Assembly: GCA_037044905.1 (NCBI GenBank)
Contig: JBAOKB010000074.1
Coordinates: 372,001 to 436,000, forward strand
DNA length: 64,000 nt
Direction: 5' to 3'
Origin: Hortaea werneckii
Lineage: Eukaryota > Ascomycota > Dothideomycetes > Mycosphaerellales > Teratosphaeriaceae
In this document: positions 32,837 through 43,798 of the stretch, piece by piece
Numbering within the stretch: the first letter of the stretch is position 1
Layout of the letters: every line of letters begins with the position of its first letter
Program-made: the position numbers and the translations under genes
Notes under the pieces: model-generated
Seen by the model: only the letters and a program-made list of their open reading frames with translations
Databases searched by the model: none
Told to the model about the DNA's origin: nothing

Positions 32837-33875
32837 CTATCCCCTTGTAGCAGCATTGCCACCAACACGCCACCTTAACAACTGTCCCGCGATGTTCGCC
32901 CTCACATCCCTGCCGAGGTTCGGTGGCTCTCTAGGAGCATTTTTGGACAAGATCACCTGGTCGCGGACGGTTGCATAGACATCAAAGTTGCCTATCATGA
33001 CTTGCCCGCTGTTGAAGGCGTTGGAGATTTGGAAGTCGGCTGGTTGTGGCGTGGGAGCGGTCGATGATGAAACTCGGTCGCGTCCAGGCGCATCATCTGG
33101 TTCAGCTTGACCTCTGCCTGAATCTGCTGCGCCACCTGAGGGATTAAGATTCTGCATCTCGATGCCGTCTTGCTCCTCTGATCGTCGGACTCCACGCTCC
33201 TCGCTGTCGATGTCCTGCGTGGTAGGGGCGGCGCTATACTCTCGTCCACCGGATGTAGTGACTTGCACTGGGCCCTTTTTCAATTTCAGTTTGGTCGTCT
33301 TTGCGCATAGTTGTGTCAGCTGAAGACACAGCAAGATCAAATCCAGCATCAACATGTGCATTCGGCTAGCCCCTCCTTGTTGCCCAATAAAGTCCATCAC
33401 CAGCCCGCCGTGCAGATAGCCCCTAGTAGATTCTCCACCTGACGGTGGGACATAAATGAGGTGCAACAGGATGCATAGTATGTTCGTCCCGAGGATGCTG
33501 CCTATGTAAGGACGATCGGCTGGATGTTCCGGGAAGAAGGCTGGCTTCGGAGTGAGGAAGACGAAGTGCGGCAAGGCACGAAGGAAGAAACGGAAGAAGG
33601 AGCAGCTTTGGAGGACGTCAGCGCGGCTAAGGGCGAGGTGGAACGGATGAGTCCACAACATACTCAAGGTAATAGATGGCGCTCAACTGGGCATAGACGA
33701 GGATGTCCACGCTTCGGAGGAGATCTTCAAGCAAATCGCCTCGCTTTCGATTGAATGTCTGCCTGTTCTTTTTCCGTCTCTCTGCAAGTTCTGCAGCTGT
33801 GAGTGGTCGGCCTTCATCCGGGGAGGCATGGTGGTGTTGGGTTGCGCCGACGGAGGATGAAGCTTCATCGCTCAT
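32837..33875 (-). CDS. DSC E3 ligase complex subunit Dsc4-like (DUF1746)
   Basis: Golgi/endosome membrane protein. In fission yeast and Aspergillus the Dsc E3 ligase complex drives proteolytic activation of SREBP and membrane-protein turnover. Two exons (33875-33664, 33605-32837) give 326 aa. The GTATGT donor at 33663 joins IYYLD-CSFFRFFLRALPHF, matching the DUF1746 core. Visible blocks: NRKRGDLLEDLLRSVDILVY, AQLSAIYYLDCSFFRF, FLTPKPAFFPEHPADRPYIG, ILGTNILCILLHLIYVP and HGGLVMDFIGQQGGASR, with hydrophobic stretches fitting several membrane segments. The C-terminal half is charged and disordered and ends with a basic segment (GQLLRWRVGG). Divergently transcribed from RFC2. Confidence 0.82.
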
Positions 33876-34214
33876 TGCTCGTTACTCGCAGGAGACCGTA
33901 GAAGCATACTTTGACGGTCATTGAAGACGACGGCTAAGCTCTCGGGCGCAATGTGGAAGCATAGATTGAAAACACTGTATGACCTGATGTTCACCAAGCT
34001 CATCGTCGACAACACGCGGGAGCGCTCGTCAGTCTGGGAGCTGGAGAGTGACCTCGGCTGCATTGACCCGATTGGGACGAAATGGCTCGCGTCTCCCCGG
34101 GCCAGCACGCGTCTACCGCACGCCTCACGTCCCACGCCGGACGTTGATACGTGATCTTGCTTGACACACTCATCTCACCCAGCACAGGCACAGGCGCAGT
34201 CACAACACGGGACC
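33876..34214. promoter_or_regulatory. Divergent DSC4/RFC2 promoter
   Basis: 339 bp between outward-facing starts. It contains an ACGCGGGA-like and ACGCGT sequence (about 34013-34020 and 34107-34112). ACGCGT is the MCB element bound by MBF at DNA-replication genes in yeasts, which would fit RFC2; functionality is an inference. Confidence 0.45.
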
Positions 34215-35520
34215 ATGGCCGACTTTTTCAACATTCGCGCTCGACAACAAGCGGCGGCACAAGCCTCAGCCAGCTCTTCGAAGAAAGATGCTCAGAAGGA
34301 GGAGGTCACGCGGCTGCAGCCATGGGTTGAGAAATAGTACGGGATCAGCCTACCTCACCACTTGCTCTGAAAAGTACTGATCAAGCAACAGCCGTCCCAA
34401 ATCACTCGACGATGTCACCGCACAAGACCACACCGTCACCGTCCTCCGTCGAACCCTCCAATCCGCGAACCTCCCGCACATGCTCTTCTACGGCCCACCA
34501 GGCACCGGCAAGACCTCGACCGTTCTCGCGCTGGCCAAACAACTCTACGGTCCCGACCTGATCAAGTCCCGGGTCCTCGAGCTGAACGCGTCCGACGAAC
34601 GCGGTATCTCCATTGTCCGAGAAAAAGTGAAAGACTTCGCCAGGATGCAGCTGAGCAACCCGCCCGCAGGACCAGCGGGAGAGGAGTATAGGAGGAAATA
34701 CCCATGCCCGCCCTACAAGATCGTCGTGTTGGACGAGGCAGACAGTATGACCCAGGACGCGCAATCAGCGCTCAGACGAACCATGGAGACCTACTCCAAG
34801 ATCACACGGTTTTGTTTGGTCTGCAACTACGTGACGAGGATTATCGACCCATTGGCTTCACGATGTAGCAAGTTCCGCTTCAAAAGCTTGGACGAGGCCA
34901 ATGCGGGGAAGAGGCTTGAGGATATTGCTAAGCTAGAGGGCGTCAGACTGGAGAATGGAGTGGTGGACACGCTTCTGAGGTGCAGTGAAGGCGACCTGAG
35001 AAAAGCCATCACGTTCCTGCAGTCCGCCGCTCGACTTGTAGGGGCCACGCAGCCAGCAGACTCTTCAAGTAGTGGTCAGAATGATAAGAAGCGGAAGCGA
35101 GCAAAGACTATTAAGGATGACGAGGATGAGGAGAATGGGGAAGCTATGGAGGTGGACAGCGCAGCCCCTACATCACCGCCCGTCTCGGTCAGCTCGATCG
35201 AGGAGATTGCCGGCGTCATCCCCGAACCGACGATTGACGGGCTGGTCGAAGCCATGCAGCCGTCGAAACAAGGCACCGCGTACTCCCGCGTGTCCAAATG
35301 CGTGGAAGACCTGGTCGCTGAAGGCTGGTCAGCATCGACGGTCGTCACGCAGCTGTATGAAAAGATCGTCATCGGGGAGGAGGTCATGCAAGATTGGCAG
35401 AAAGCTCGGATTGTTGGCATCTTCTCCGAAGTCGACAAGAGGTTGGTCGATGGTAGTGATGAGCATCTGACGATTCTGGATCTCAGCTTAAGGGTAGCGA
35501 GTATCCTTGGAGAAAAGTGA
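34215..35520 (+). CDS. RFC2: Replication factor C subunit 2
   Basis: AAA+ subunit of the clamp loader that opens PCNA at primer-template junctions; nuclear. Two exons (34215-34336, 34392-35520) give 416 aa. The short first exon encodes MADFFNIRARQQ and ends in PWVEK-Y; the second continues RPKSLDDVTAQDHTV. The AAA+ motifs are intact: Walker A YGPPGTGKTS, NASDERGI, Walker B VVLDEADSMT, arginine-finger SRC motif ASRCSKFRF, and sensor 2 GDLRKAITFLQ. Sequence and the YPCPPYKI block match yeast Rfc2 (human RFC4) rather than Rfc3, Rfc4 or Rfc5. An acidic/Lys-rich insert (about residues 260-300, KKRKRAKT then DEDEENGE) separates the lid from the C-terminal collar domain. It resembles a nuclear localisation signal and is longer than in yeast. 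Confidence 0.94.
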
Positions 35521-35663
35521 GTGGCGTCGATGATGAGAAATGCTTCTGTATAGGACAGCATGCAAGTCGGCCAAAGGGAATGCTTCATATGAGAAAGGGA
35601 TTACAATACCCTGCCGGGTACGTTTATTTAAGATGTATGCGTTTATGGTATCATGAAACTCAT
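35521..35663. other. Convergent 3' space
   Basis: 143 bp between the RFC2 stop and the end of the proposed readthrough tail of the minus-strand flavodoxin gene. No feature. Confidence 0.5.
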
Positions 35664-35882
35664 CTAGCTAACAGAGCACTTGAACGGCAATCCACACGGC
35701 CCTTTGCTTTCGTTTTCTTCTCTTTGCTGAGGGCCGTCGGACGTCTGCTGTGCTTGGCTACCGCCTGCAGCGCCTGCAGCACCTGCAGGCTTCGCTGCGC
35801 CGGAGTCACCTCCTGTTGGCGCGGCGGATTGCTCTTTCTGTTGCTGCTGAGGCTCTTGCCTTCCGGCGGCACCGCCATTTAG
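35664..35882 (-). other. In-frame readthrough extension with C-terminal CaaX box
   Basis: Directly after the TGA of the flavodoxin-like gene the same frame continues CTA AAT GGC and stays open for 72 codons to a TAG at 35666-35664. The encoded tail is Gln/Ala/Gly-rich and ends GPCGLPFKCSVS, i.e. a CaaX-type prenylation box with a second Cys six residues upstream that could be palmitoylated. UGA followed by CUA is the established context for efficient stop-codon readthrough in fungi and animals. I see no GT-AG splice that would join the tail while keeping the last helix of the flavodoxin fold. The open frame and tail are seen directly; readthrough and lipidation are inferred. Confidence 0.6.
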
Positions 35883-36704
35883 TCACGCGAAGTTGACACG
35901 GTTGACAGCCTCGTAGAACTGCTTGCCGTGGGCGATGGCGAGGTCGAGCTCCTTCTGGGATGGCTGGCGCGAGCCGTCGGCGGCCTAGAAGAGAGGAAAG
36001 AGTTAGTCACCTGGTATTGGAGATGTCGATTGGAGAGACTTACGGCGAAAGTACCGGCGCCCCAGGCGCTACCACCACGGACCTCGCTCATGTCGGCAAG
36101 GATGCCGAAAGTGGTCTTGTAGCCCAGCGGCACGTAGATGATGCCGTGGTGGGCGAGGGTGGACATGGCAGCAATGACGGTGCTCTCCTGGCCACCACCC
36201 TGGGAGGCGGTGGAGACGAACACACCGGCGTACCTTCGAACCACGCGTTAGGATCCTTATGTCATGCGCCAAGTCATATGCATCATGCTACTCACTTGCC
36301 CCAGTAGGCACCGTTCTGCCACTGGCCACCAGTCTTGTCCCAGAAGGCCTTCCACTGAGCCGGGAAGTTACCGTAACGGGTCGGGATACCGAGGAGGAAG
36401 GCATCGTACTGCTCGAGGGTGGCTGGGTCCTCGAGGGTCGGGATGCTGCTGTCCTTTGGCGGGGCATGCATCTTGGTCAGGACCTCCTCTGGGAGAGTCT
36501 CCGGGATCTGGTAGAGGTCGCAGGTACCGCCGGCAGACTTGATACCCTCGGCCTCCTTCTGGGCAATGGTCTTGATGTGACCCCAGGTGGAGTACTAGAC
36601 GCGGATGTCAGCGGTCAAATGATCTCGTCTGCTTGCCTTTCGGTGAGGCCATTCTGATGGCTGAAGGGAAGGCTTACGAAGACGATGGCGATCTTTGGGG
36701 CCAT
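35883..36704 (-). CDS. NAD(P)H:quinone oxidoreductase, flavodoxin-like (Alt a 7/WrbA/Pst2 type)
   Basis: FMN-dependent two-electron quinone reductase protecting against oxidative stress; related to the mould allergen Alt a 7 and yeast Pst2/Ycp4. Four exons (36704-36678, 36594-36296, 36233-36044, 35984-35883) give 205 aa, the usual length. Features in order: MAPKIAIVF-YSTWGHIKTIA (FMN phosphate loop split by intron 1), YDAFLLGIPTRYGNFPAQWK, FWDKTGGQWQNGAYWGKYAG, FVSTASQGGGQESTV, LAHHGIIYVPLGY, GGSAWGAGTFAA and the final helix SQKELDLAIAHGKQFYEAV. The stop is TGA in a TGA-CTA context, followed by an in-frame tail (see separate entry). A TATTTATTA element at 36801-36793 lies about 90 bp upstream of the ATG. 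Divergent from the G-patch gene. Confidence 0.93.
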
Positions 36705-37317
36705 GGTGACGGTATTAGAGGATGGGATCTGATAGGTAGATGTGAGAGGTAGCGGCAAGAAGAGGAGGAAGAGAGGCGTGCAAGCAGAGCTCTAATAAAT
36801 ACATGCTACATCATCTGCGCCTATGAAGCTTTCAATGCGCCGCCATCCCCACTATGCCCCTCTTAGCATTTAACGGACATTTTCCCGCTCGATCTCCGAG
36901 GGTGCCCGCCCAATCACAGCCCGCCGGCAATTACGCGGCTTAAGTGTACATTTCCAATCGCTTTGTTAAGCAGCGATTCTGTGTTTCCTTACCCCGCGGT
37001 ATCAGTCCGTTGCCATGCACACTGGAAATAATACTAGTAGATTCGAGCGTACGTGCGGCCTAGACCGCCTTGCAGATGTGGCACTTGCTTCCCCATTCAC
37101 TGCGATCTCCAATTTCGGCAGATAAGGATTGGCGGTCAGCGGGGAGGGCCGTGGACTGCTGAGGCTCTTCTGGGAGGTGAGCGCGTCTGTTCCTGCATAC
37201 GCTTGCCAGATCCTCTGAGCTCGGGAGCTTCGGGCTCGTTGTATGGCAGAGGCCCATTACAGTACACGCAAGAGACCAAGAAGGTAGGCAATCGGGGTCA
37301 TTAACCCAGACGCCAAC
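36705..37317. promoter_or_regulatory. Divergent flavodoxin/G-patch promoter
   Basis: 613 bp between outward-facing ATGs. A TATA-like TAATAAATA (36793-36801, read on either strand as A/T-rich) sits on the flavodoxin side. No clear TATA on the G-patch side. Confidence 0.45.
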
Positions 37318-38271
37318 ATGGCAGACGAGGAAGATGACTACCTTTCCATGACTTTTGACGACCCTTCCTCTAAACCTGGCAAAGAAACATCGCTCCAGCG
37401 TACTCAACGTCTGAAGAAGGAAGCCGCTGAGCGTGGCCGCGTGCCTTCCAAGAAAGAGCTCGCCGAGAAGGAGAAAGCTGCCCGTGATGCGGCTTTGGCC
37501 ACCCAGCTCGACTCTTCGAATAAAGGCGCGAAGATGATGGCCAAGATGGGTTTCAAGGGTGGCGCGCTTGGGAAGGCCGAAGGCGCGCGAACGACGCCGA
37601 TCGAGGTCAACATGAAAGATGACCGTGGTGGTATAGGGATGGACAGTGAGAAGAAGAGAAAAGTCCGCGAGGCTGCTGAGCAACTCGAAGACCATCAGAA
37701 GAGACAGAAGGTCACGGAAGAAGAGTATCGCGAGCGCACCCGGACGGAGCGCGAAGAGCGCAGAGCCGAGGGTCAGTGGTGGAGCGCAATCAGGACGCTG
37801 GAGTCCTTTGAGACCGGTGATACTGCTACGAAGAACGAACCAGGGACGGAGTCAGAGAATCAAGCAGACGATGGAAAGGCTCCAGCTTCCGCCGAGGTCC
37901 CTGTTGATCGCAAGCCACTTCGCTCCATTAATGTCCTCTGGAGACCACTGGTCAAGCAGCGCCGGGAAAAAGAACGCGAGCGACGAATGCGCTATGATCT
38001 CGAGCAGAGTCTGCCAAGCAAGCGAGACTATGAGGACACAGAAGCTGAGCCTGAAGACAAGGTGGCGCTAGGCACTGAGGTGGAGGAGCTTGACGACCAG
38101 GAGGGAGATCCTGAACTCGACGAGTATGAAGCTTTGAGTTTCGCTGAGCGGCTTGAGAAGGTCATCAAAGAGCTGCGCGAGAAGTATCGTTACTGCTTCT
38201 GGTGCAAATGTAGTTACCCAGATGAGACTATGGACGGTTGTCCTGGCTTGACTGAGGACGAGCATGGCTAG
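37318..38271 (+). CDS. G-patch domain protein, GPATCH11-like (DUF4187)
   Basis: Single-exon gene, 317 aa. N-terminal EEDDYLSMTF is the conserved start of GPATCH11 (CENP-Y) proteins. The G-patch covers SNKGAKMMAKMGFKGGALGK and AEGARTTPIEVNMKDDRGGI (about residues 62-105) with its glycines and aromatic residue in place. A long charged helical region follows (RTREEREERRAEGQ-like, EKERERRMRYDLEQ). The C-terminal DUF4187 is present: LRSINVLWRPLV, then FAERLEKVIKELREKYRYC and FWCKCSYPDETM with a CxxC-like pair. G-patch proteins activate DEAH-box helicases in splicing or ribosome biogenesis; which helicase is unknown here. Nuclear location expected. Confidence 0.88.
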   Translation: MADEEDDYLSMTFDDPSSKPGKETSLQRTQRLKKEAAERGRVPSKKELAEKEKAARDAALATQLDSSNKGAKMMAKMGFKGGALGKAEGARTTPIEVNMKDDRGGIGMDSEKKRKVREAAEQLEDHQKRQKVTEEEYRERTRTEREERRAEGQWWSAIRTLESFETGDTATKNEPGTESENQADDGKAPASAEVPVDRKPLRSINVLWRPLVKQRREKERERRMRYDLEQSLPSKRDYEDTEAEPEDKVALGTEVEELDDQEGDPELDEYEALSFAERLEKVIKELREKYRYCFWCKCSYPDETMDGCPGLTEDEHG

Positions 38272-39331
38272 AGACGCCTTCGTCGTCGGAGCAAAGAGGC
38301 CGTCTGAGAACCAAAAACTAGTCGACTGGTTCGTCACAGCAGGTCGCCCCAAGTACAGCTGTAACATTACAAAGTCCCCAAGTCATCACCATAGATTTTC
38401 CTATCTGTAGCCGCACCGCACTCGCACGCCGAATCTCGACACTCTATCGGTACTGCAGCCTCTGGAAGCACTATCCATTGGCTCCTCCACGAGTGCATCT
38501 GCCAGAAACGCGCAAATTACAACAAGTCTGCAAGAGTCACACGAAACGATTACGATAGTCTCCATTCATGAGACATTTTCCGACGGCGCATGACCTCGTC
38601 TTAGGTGCAGAAATAAATTTCATTGGTCGTGTTGAAGGCAGTTCGCAATGCATGACACTCAATCGTGCTGAAGCTTGGTTTCCTGAGCACTTCATGACCC
38701 AATTCAGGACCATTGTGAAGACAGTATCAACGATCTGTCTCGCCAGCACTGAGGACATGTTAGATAATGGCAATCCTCGTTGTCACATGCTCCTCTGGCG
38801 CGAACGGCTCCATGACATTCGGGCTCAGTAATGAACGACCGGAGGCCTTCTGTCAGTGGCTGTACACTTGAGAGACCATGTGTCTCATGTTGCTCGCATT
38901 AATGTGTGTGTTCGTTGCAAAAAACTATAATATCAATGCTAGTCGACGTCAAGTGATGCGTAAGGTACCAGTAGAGGCGTTTAGAAGGGGTTTAGGCCCG
39001 GTATGCACTGACTTGCCACAACGAACACCGTAGGCGCCAGTTAGATAGACTGTAGGTTGACGCTCTACTAGAACAATCTCTGAATGAATTTTCTGTGACA
39101 CGCATTAGTTGAATGGGCTATGCTCGCCACTGAAGAGGTTGTCGGAACAAAATAAGCGTTGCCCAAGGGTCCTACAAAAGGTTGAAAGGCACTTCGAACT
39201 GGTCCGAGCTTTGGCGCTAAGAACTTTTCCATTCGAAAAATCGCACAGCGGTCAGCTTTCTTGAAGATCCGACTTTCCACACTCCAACTCCATTCCTTAC
39301 CTCCACCTCAATACCACACCAGATATTCAAG
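38272..39331. other. Intergenic, SSB promoter region
   Basis: 1.06 kb between two plus-strand genes. Pyrimidine-rich leader (about 39275-39325) precedes the SSB ATG, as expected for a strongly expressed gene. Small frames (38568-38831) lack recognisable content. Confidence 0.55.
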
Positions 39332-41763
39332 ATGGCCGACGAGGTGTACGACGGTGCCATTGGCATCGACCTGGGCACGACCTACTCTTGCGTTGCCAAC
39401 TATGAGGGCGCCGGCGTTGAGATCAGTAAGGCCTTTGCGCAAAGCCTCTCTACTACTGCGGCGATTCTAACACATGCATTACAGTCGCCAACGACCAGGG
39501 TTCCTTCACCACCCCCTCCTTCGTTTCCTTCACCTCCGAGGAGCGTCTCATCGGTGAGGCGGCCAAGAACCAGGCTGCCATGAACCCGGCCAACACCGTC
39601 TTCGATGTCAAGCGTCTGATCGGAAGGAGATACGACGACCCGACCGTCAAGAAGGACATTGAGTCGTGGCCTTTCAAGGTTGTCGACGAGGGCAGCCAGC
39701 CGAAGGTGCAGGTTGAGTACCTCGGTGAGACCAAGACTTTCTCGCCGCAGGAAATCTCCGCCATGGTTCTCGGCAAGGTTGGTAGAACCAGGAAAACGCG
39801 CATTTGCCGAATTCCAGCTGATTTCTCGAACAGATGAAAGAGGTCGCTGAGGTCAAGCTCGGCAAGAAGGTCGAGAAGGCTGTCATCACTGTCCCAGCCT
39901 ACTTCAACGATAACCAGAGACAAGCTACCAAGGACGCTGGTGCCATCTCTGGCCTCAACGTTCTCCGTATCATCAACGAGCCTACCGCCGCTGCCATTGC
40001 CTACGGTCTCGGTGCCGGCAAGTCCGACAAGGAGCGCAACGTCCTGATCTACGACCTTGGTGGTGGTACTTTCGATGTTTCCCTCCTCCACATCCAGGGC
40101 GGTGTTTTCACCGTCAAGGCTACCGCTGGTGACGTAGGTTATGCCCATCTGCATTTCTAAAGAGAAATTCGTACTGATTGTACTCTCAGACTCACCTTGG
40201 TGGTCAAGACTTCGACACCAACCTCCTGGAGCACTTCAAGAAGGAGTTCCAAAAGAAGACCAAGAAAGGTTGGTGCTCATATACCTGCCATTCAGCGCTT
40301 TCAGCGTGCTTGATGAGCCGGAAACTGACTCGCTTCTTTAGACATCACTGGCGATGCCCGTGCTCTCCGTCGTCTGCGAACTGCTTGCGAGCGTGCGAAG
40401 CGCACCCTTTCGAACGGCACCCAGACCACCATCGAAATCGACTCCCTCTTTGACGGCGAGGACTTCAACGCCAACATTACCCGTGCCCGTTTCGAGGAGA
40501 TCAACAGCAAGGCCTTCCAGGGCACTATCCAGCCTGTTGAGCAGGTCCTGAAGGACTCCCAGATCGAGAAGAGCAAGGTTGACGACATCGTGCTTGTCGG
40601 TGGTTCTACTCGTATTCCCCGTATCCAGAAGCTCCTTTCCGACTTCTTCAACGGCAAGAAGCTCGAGAAGAGCATCAACCCTGACGAGGCTGTCGCCTAC
40701 GGCGCTGCTGTCCAGGCTGGTATCCTCTCCGGCAAGGCTACCTCTGCCGAGACCGCTGACATGCTCCTGCTCGATGTCTGCCCGCTCTCGCTCGGTGTCG
40801 CCATGGAGGGCAACATCTTCGCGTAAGTCGCACCATTTTTCAAGATCATGACGAGAAAGTCGCTGACATTTATACTAGTCCTGTCGTCCCGCGTGGCAAC
40901 ACTGTCCCTTGCCTGAAGAAGGTTTGTCATCCCCATCCATCGTACAGGACTTTGTTAGCTGGGAGTGCTTCTCGGAACCGCTGTCGCGAGATGCGAATAC
41001 GGAGACATCTGTATTTTAGTCTCTTCGCGCGCGTTTTCATGGAACGAGGGCACTCCCTGCAACAGTACTGGAGAAACCCTCGAATCGAGAAATACGAACC
41101 ACGAGGGCAATATGTCGTGAGACTCAGGTGCTAACCATCCTTCTTTCACAGAGGACTTTCACCACCGTCGCCGATAACCAGCAGACAGTCCAATTCCCTG
41201 TGTTCCAGGGTGAGCGTGTGAACTGCGAGGACAACACCTCTCTCGGCGAGTTCACGCTGGCTCCCGTACGTAGATCCTACTCACCGACCGCTGACAAAAG
41301 AGCTTCGCTGACTTTGTCATAGATCCCCCCGATGAAGGCTGGTGACGCCGTCCTTGAGGTCGTCTTCGAAGTCGACGTCAACGGTATCCTGAAGGTCACT
41401 GCCACTGAGAAGACCTCCGGCCGTAGCGCCAACATTACCATCTCCAACTCCGTCGGCAAGCTCAGCAGCGGCGAGATCGAGAAGATGGTTGAGGACGCCG
41501 CCAAGTTCAAGAGCTCGGATGAGGCATTCAGCAAGAAGTTCGAGTCCAGACAGCAGCTGGAGAGCTATATCAGCAGAGTTGAGGAGATCGTCAACGACCC
41601 GACCATGAGCATGAAGCTCAAGAGGGGCCAGAAGGAGAAGATCGAGAGCGCCATGTCTGACGCCATGGCTCAGCTCGAGATTGAGGATGCCAGCTCAGAG
41701 GACCTGAAGAAGAAGGAGCTCGCGCTCAAGCGCGTTGTGACCAAGGCTATGTCCACCCGCTAA
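39332..41763 (+). CDS. SSB1: Ribosome-associated Hsp70 Ssb
   Basis: Cytosolic Hsp70 that binds nascent chains at the ribosome with the RAC complex. Eight exons (39332-39425, 39485-39777, 39834-40133, 40190-40268, 40342-40822, 40879-40921, 41152-41265, 41326-41763) join in frame to 613 aa, the exact length of yeast Ssb. ATPase motifs are intact: IGIDLGTTYSCVA, IYDLGGGTFDVSLL, VLVGGSTRIPRIQKLL and NPDEAVAYGAAVQAG. The substrate-binding domain (LLLDVCPLSLGVAMEG, GERVNCEDNTSLGEF) ends without the EEVD tail of Ssa proteins, which marks it as Ssb. Intron 6 is longest (230 bp). Codon use is strongly biased, as in highly expressed genes. Seven introns is many for a fungal Hsp70. No indel affects the frame. 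Confidence 0.96.
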
Positions 41764-42390
41764 GCGTATAGACCATAGCGGGGGCTAAAGCACGGTGATG
41801 GGAAACATCTTGGCCACTATGTTGGGCCGAGTGGTATGCTGTCGCACGGCGCTTGGGTGTTATACTTCACGCGAACACGTAAGCATATAGAGTGCAAAGG
41901 CGGCGCAGAGGACGGTTCCAAAAGTTACTATGAATGCTTTGGGCGAGCTGTTGCCGTCATGTGCAGTTTAGCACGGAGTATTCGGGCGGTTTATTTAGTT
42001 GAGACTGTATGTTATGGCATGTCTTCATTTCGATTCCTTTTGGTCCCGTCTCGTATGAAAAGATGGATACTCGTGCTTCTCTGCCACCGAAACATGTATT
42101 TCAAGAATGAGGCTTTGGTATACAGCAGTGAAGTTGCAGGCCCACTGCGGAAATGCTTGGCTTGATGTCATGCAGGTACCATGGCCAACAAATTTCCAGG
42201 AAGACGCAGCATTGACTTCCTCTCCTGAGATCTACAGACCTTGGCAAGTTCCTACTCCTGCCTCCTGTCCGCGTATCCTCTACTATGTCAAGCTGAGTAG
42301 AGGTTTGTCTGTGCGTTAGTCTGCCGTGTGCACCTTGCCTTGTCATCCTTCGTGAATAGAGAGTCAAGGCGCTGGGTCTCAGCTGCAGTG
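41764..42390. other. Intergenic, no gene seen
   Basis: 627 bp with the SSB 3' UTR and the promoter of the phosphotransferase gene. No other feature. Confidence 0.5.
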
Positions 42391-43798
42391 ATGGTGGAAC
42401 AAAGTAGGCGATCCAAAGTGAATTCATTAGGGTACGTACTAACGCTCTCATAGACAAGGCTGCGGCCGAGTGTATCTCGGATGATGCACTTCAACACTTC
42501 AAGACGTACAAGTATTCGTCTGTTGACAAGTCGCCGGTCTCCAATCATATCCTCCGACACTACGTAGGTGACAAGTCCATTACCCAAGCCAGCTCATCTC
42601 GCTACATCTCATGCAAAATAGACATCTGACCGTTGAGCAGTGGAATGCATGTGTCGAGTTTCTCCCGCTATGGCTCGCCCCAAATATGGTCACGCTACTT
42701 GGCTTCTTCTTCGTCATTGGAAACGTCGGGCTCATGGAGCTCATGGACCCCGACCTGTATGGTCCAAAGCAGAGCTGGGTCTACTACAGCTACGCCTTCG
42801 GAGTCTGGGCCTACTCCACCATGGACAACATTGACGGGAAACAAGCACGGCGGACTGGCACCTCCTCCGGTCTCGGCGAGCTTTTTGACCACGGTATCGA
42901 CAGTCTGAACTGCACGCTAGCTTCGCTTCTTGAGACATCTGCTATGGCTTTGGGCGCCACGAAGATCGGTGCCCTCACTGCGCTCATCCCGACCCTGCCA
43001 ATGTTCTTCTCTACCTGGGAGACTTACCACACGCATACACTGTTCCTTGGCTATTTCAATGGCCCGACAGAGGGCTTAATGATAGCTTCCGCCATCATGC
43101 TCGCCTCGGGATTCTATGGACCCCAGATCTGGCACAAGCCAATGTCGGATGTCGTTGGCTTTGAGGAACAGCTGGGCTCGTGGAGCGTGAAAGACGTTTG
43201 GGCTGTGCTTCTACTCGTCGCCTTCTTCGTTGGCCACTTGCCGTCGTGCGTGTATAACGTCGTCGATGCAAGACGTGCTAAAGGGCTTCCCATCGCTCCT
43301 GTCTTCTTAGAATGGGTGCCGATGGTGGTCTTTTCAGGTGCGTTAGTTGCTTGGCTCGGCTCACCGTATTCGGCACTATTGGCAGATAACCATCTTTGCC
43401 TGCTCTGCTTGACGCTTTCCTTCGTCTTTGGGCGTATGACTACGAAGACCATTCTGGCCCACTTGACTCGACAACCCTACCCTTACTGGACTGTCCTCAT
43501 CGTCCCACACATCGGTGGGGCTGTGCTCGTCAACCTTCCGTACTTGGGTCTGCCAGCCGTATCTGCGCGGAGCGAGTACCTCTATCTATGGTGCTACTTT
43601 TTCCTGTCCATGGTTGTATATTTCCGCTGGGCTTTCCTGGTCATCAATGCCATTTGCGATTACCTTGGCATTGAATGCCTCACGATACCCGAAGAGAAAT
43701 GGCGGTCGCTCCAACGACAGCAACAGAGCTCGGCGGCGTCTGAACAAACTGCGCGTGAGCGTTCGCTCAGCAGTCAGGAGAAGGGCAAGTCTGCTTAA
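42391..43798 (+). CDS. sn-1,2-diacylglycerol choline/ethanolamine phosphotransferase
   Basis: Final enzyme of the Kennedy pathway, transferring phosphocholine or phosphoethanolamine from CDP to diacylglycerol in the ER/Golgi membrane; CPT1/EPT1 family. Three exons (42391-42403, 42454-42563, 42641-43798) give 426 aa. The first exon is only 13 bp (MVEQ plus one base); its 50 bp intron has a perfect TACTAAC branch site at 42437. The second exon holds TYKYSSVDKSPVSNHILRHY, joined to WNACVEFLPLWLAPN. The CDP-alcohol phosphatidyltransferase motif is complete: DGKQARRTGTSSGLGELFDHGID (D-G-x2-A-R-x8-G-x3-D-x3-D). Several hydrophobic helices follow. The tail is Gln/Ser-rich and polar. Choline versus ethanolamine preference cannot be decided. 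Confidence 0.92.
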
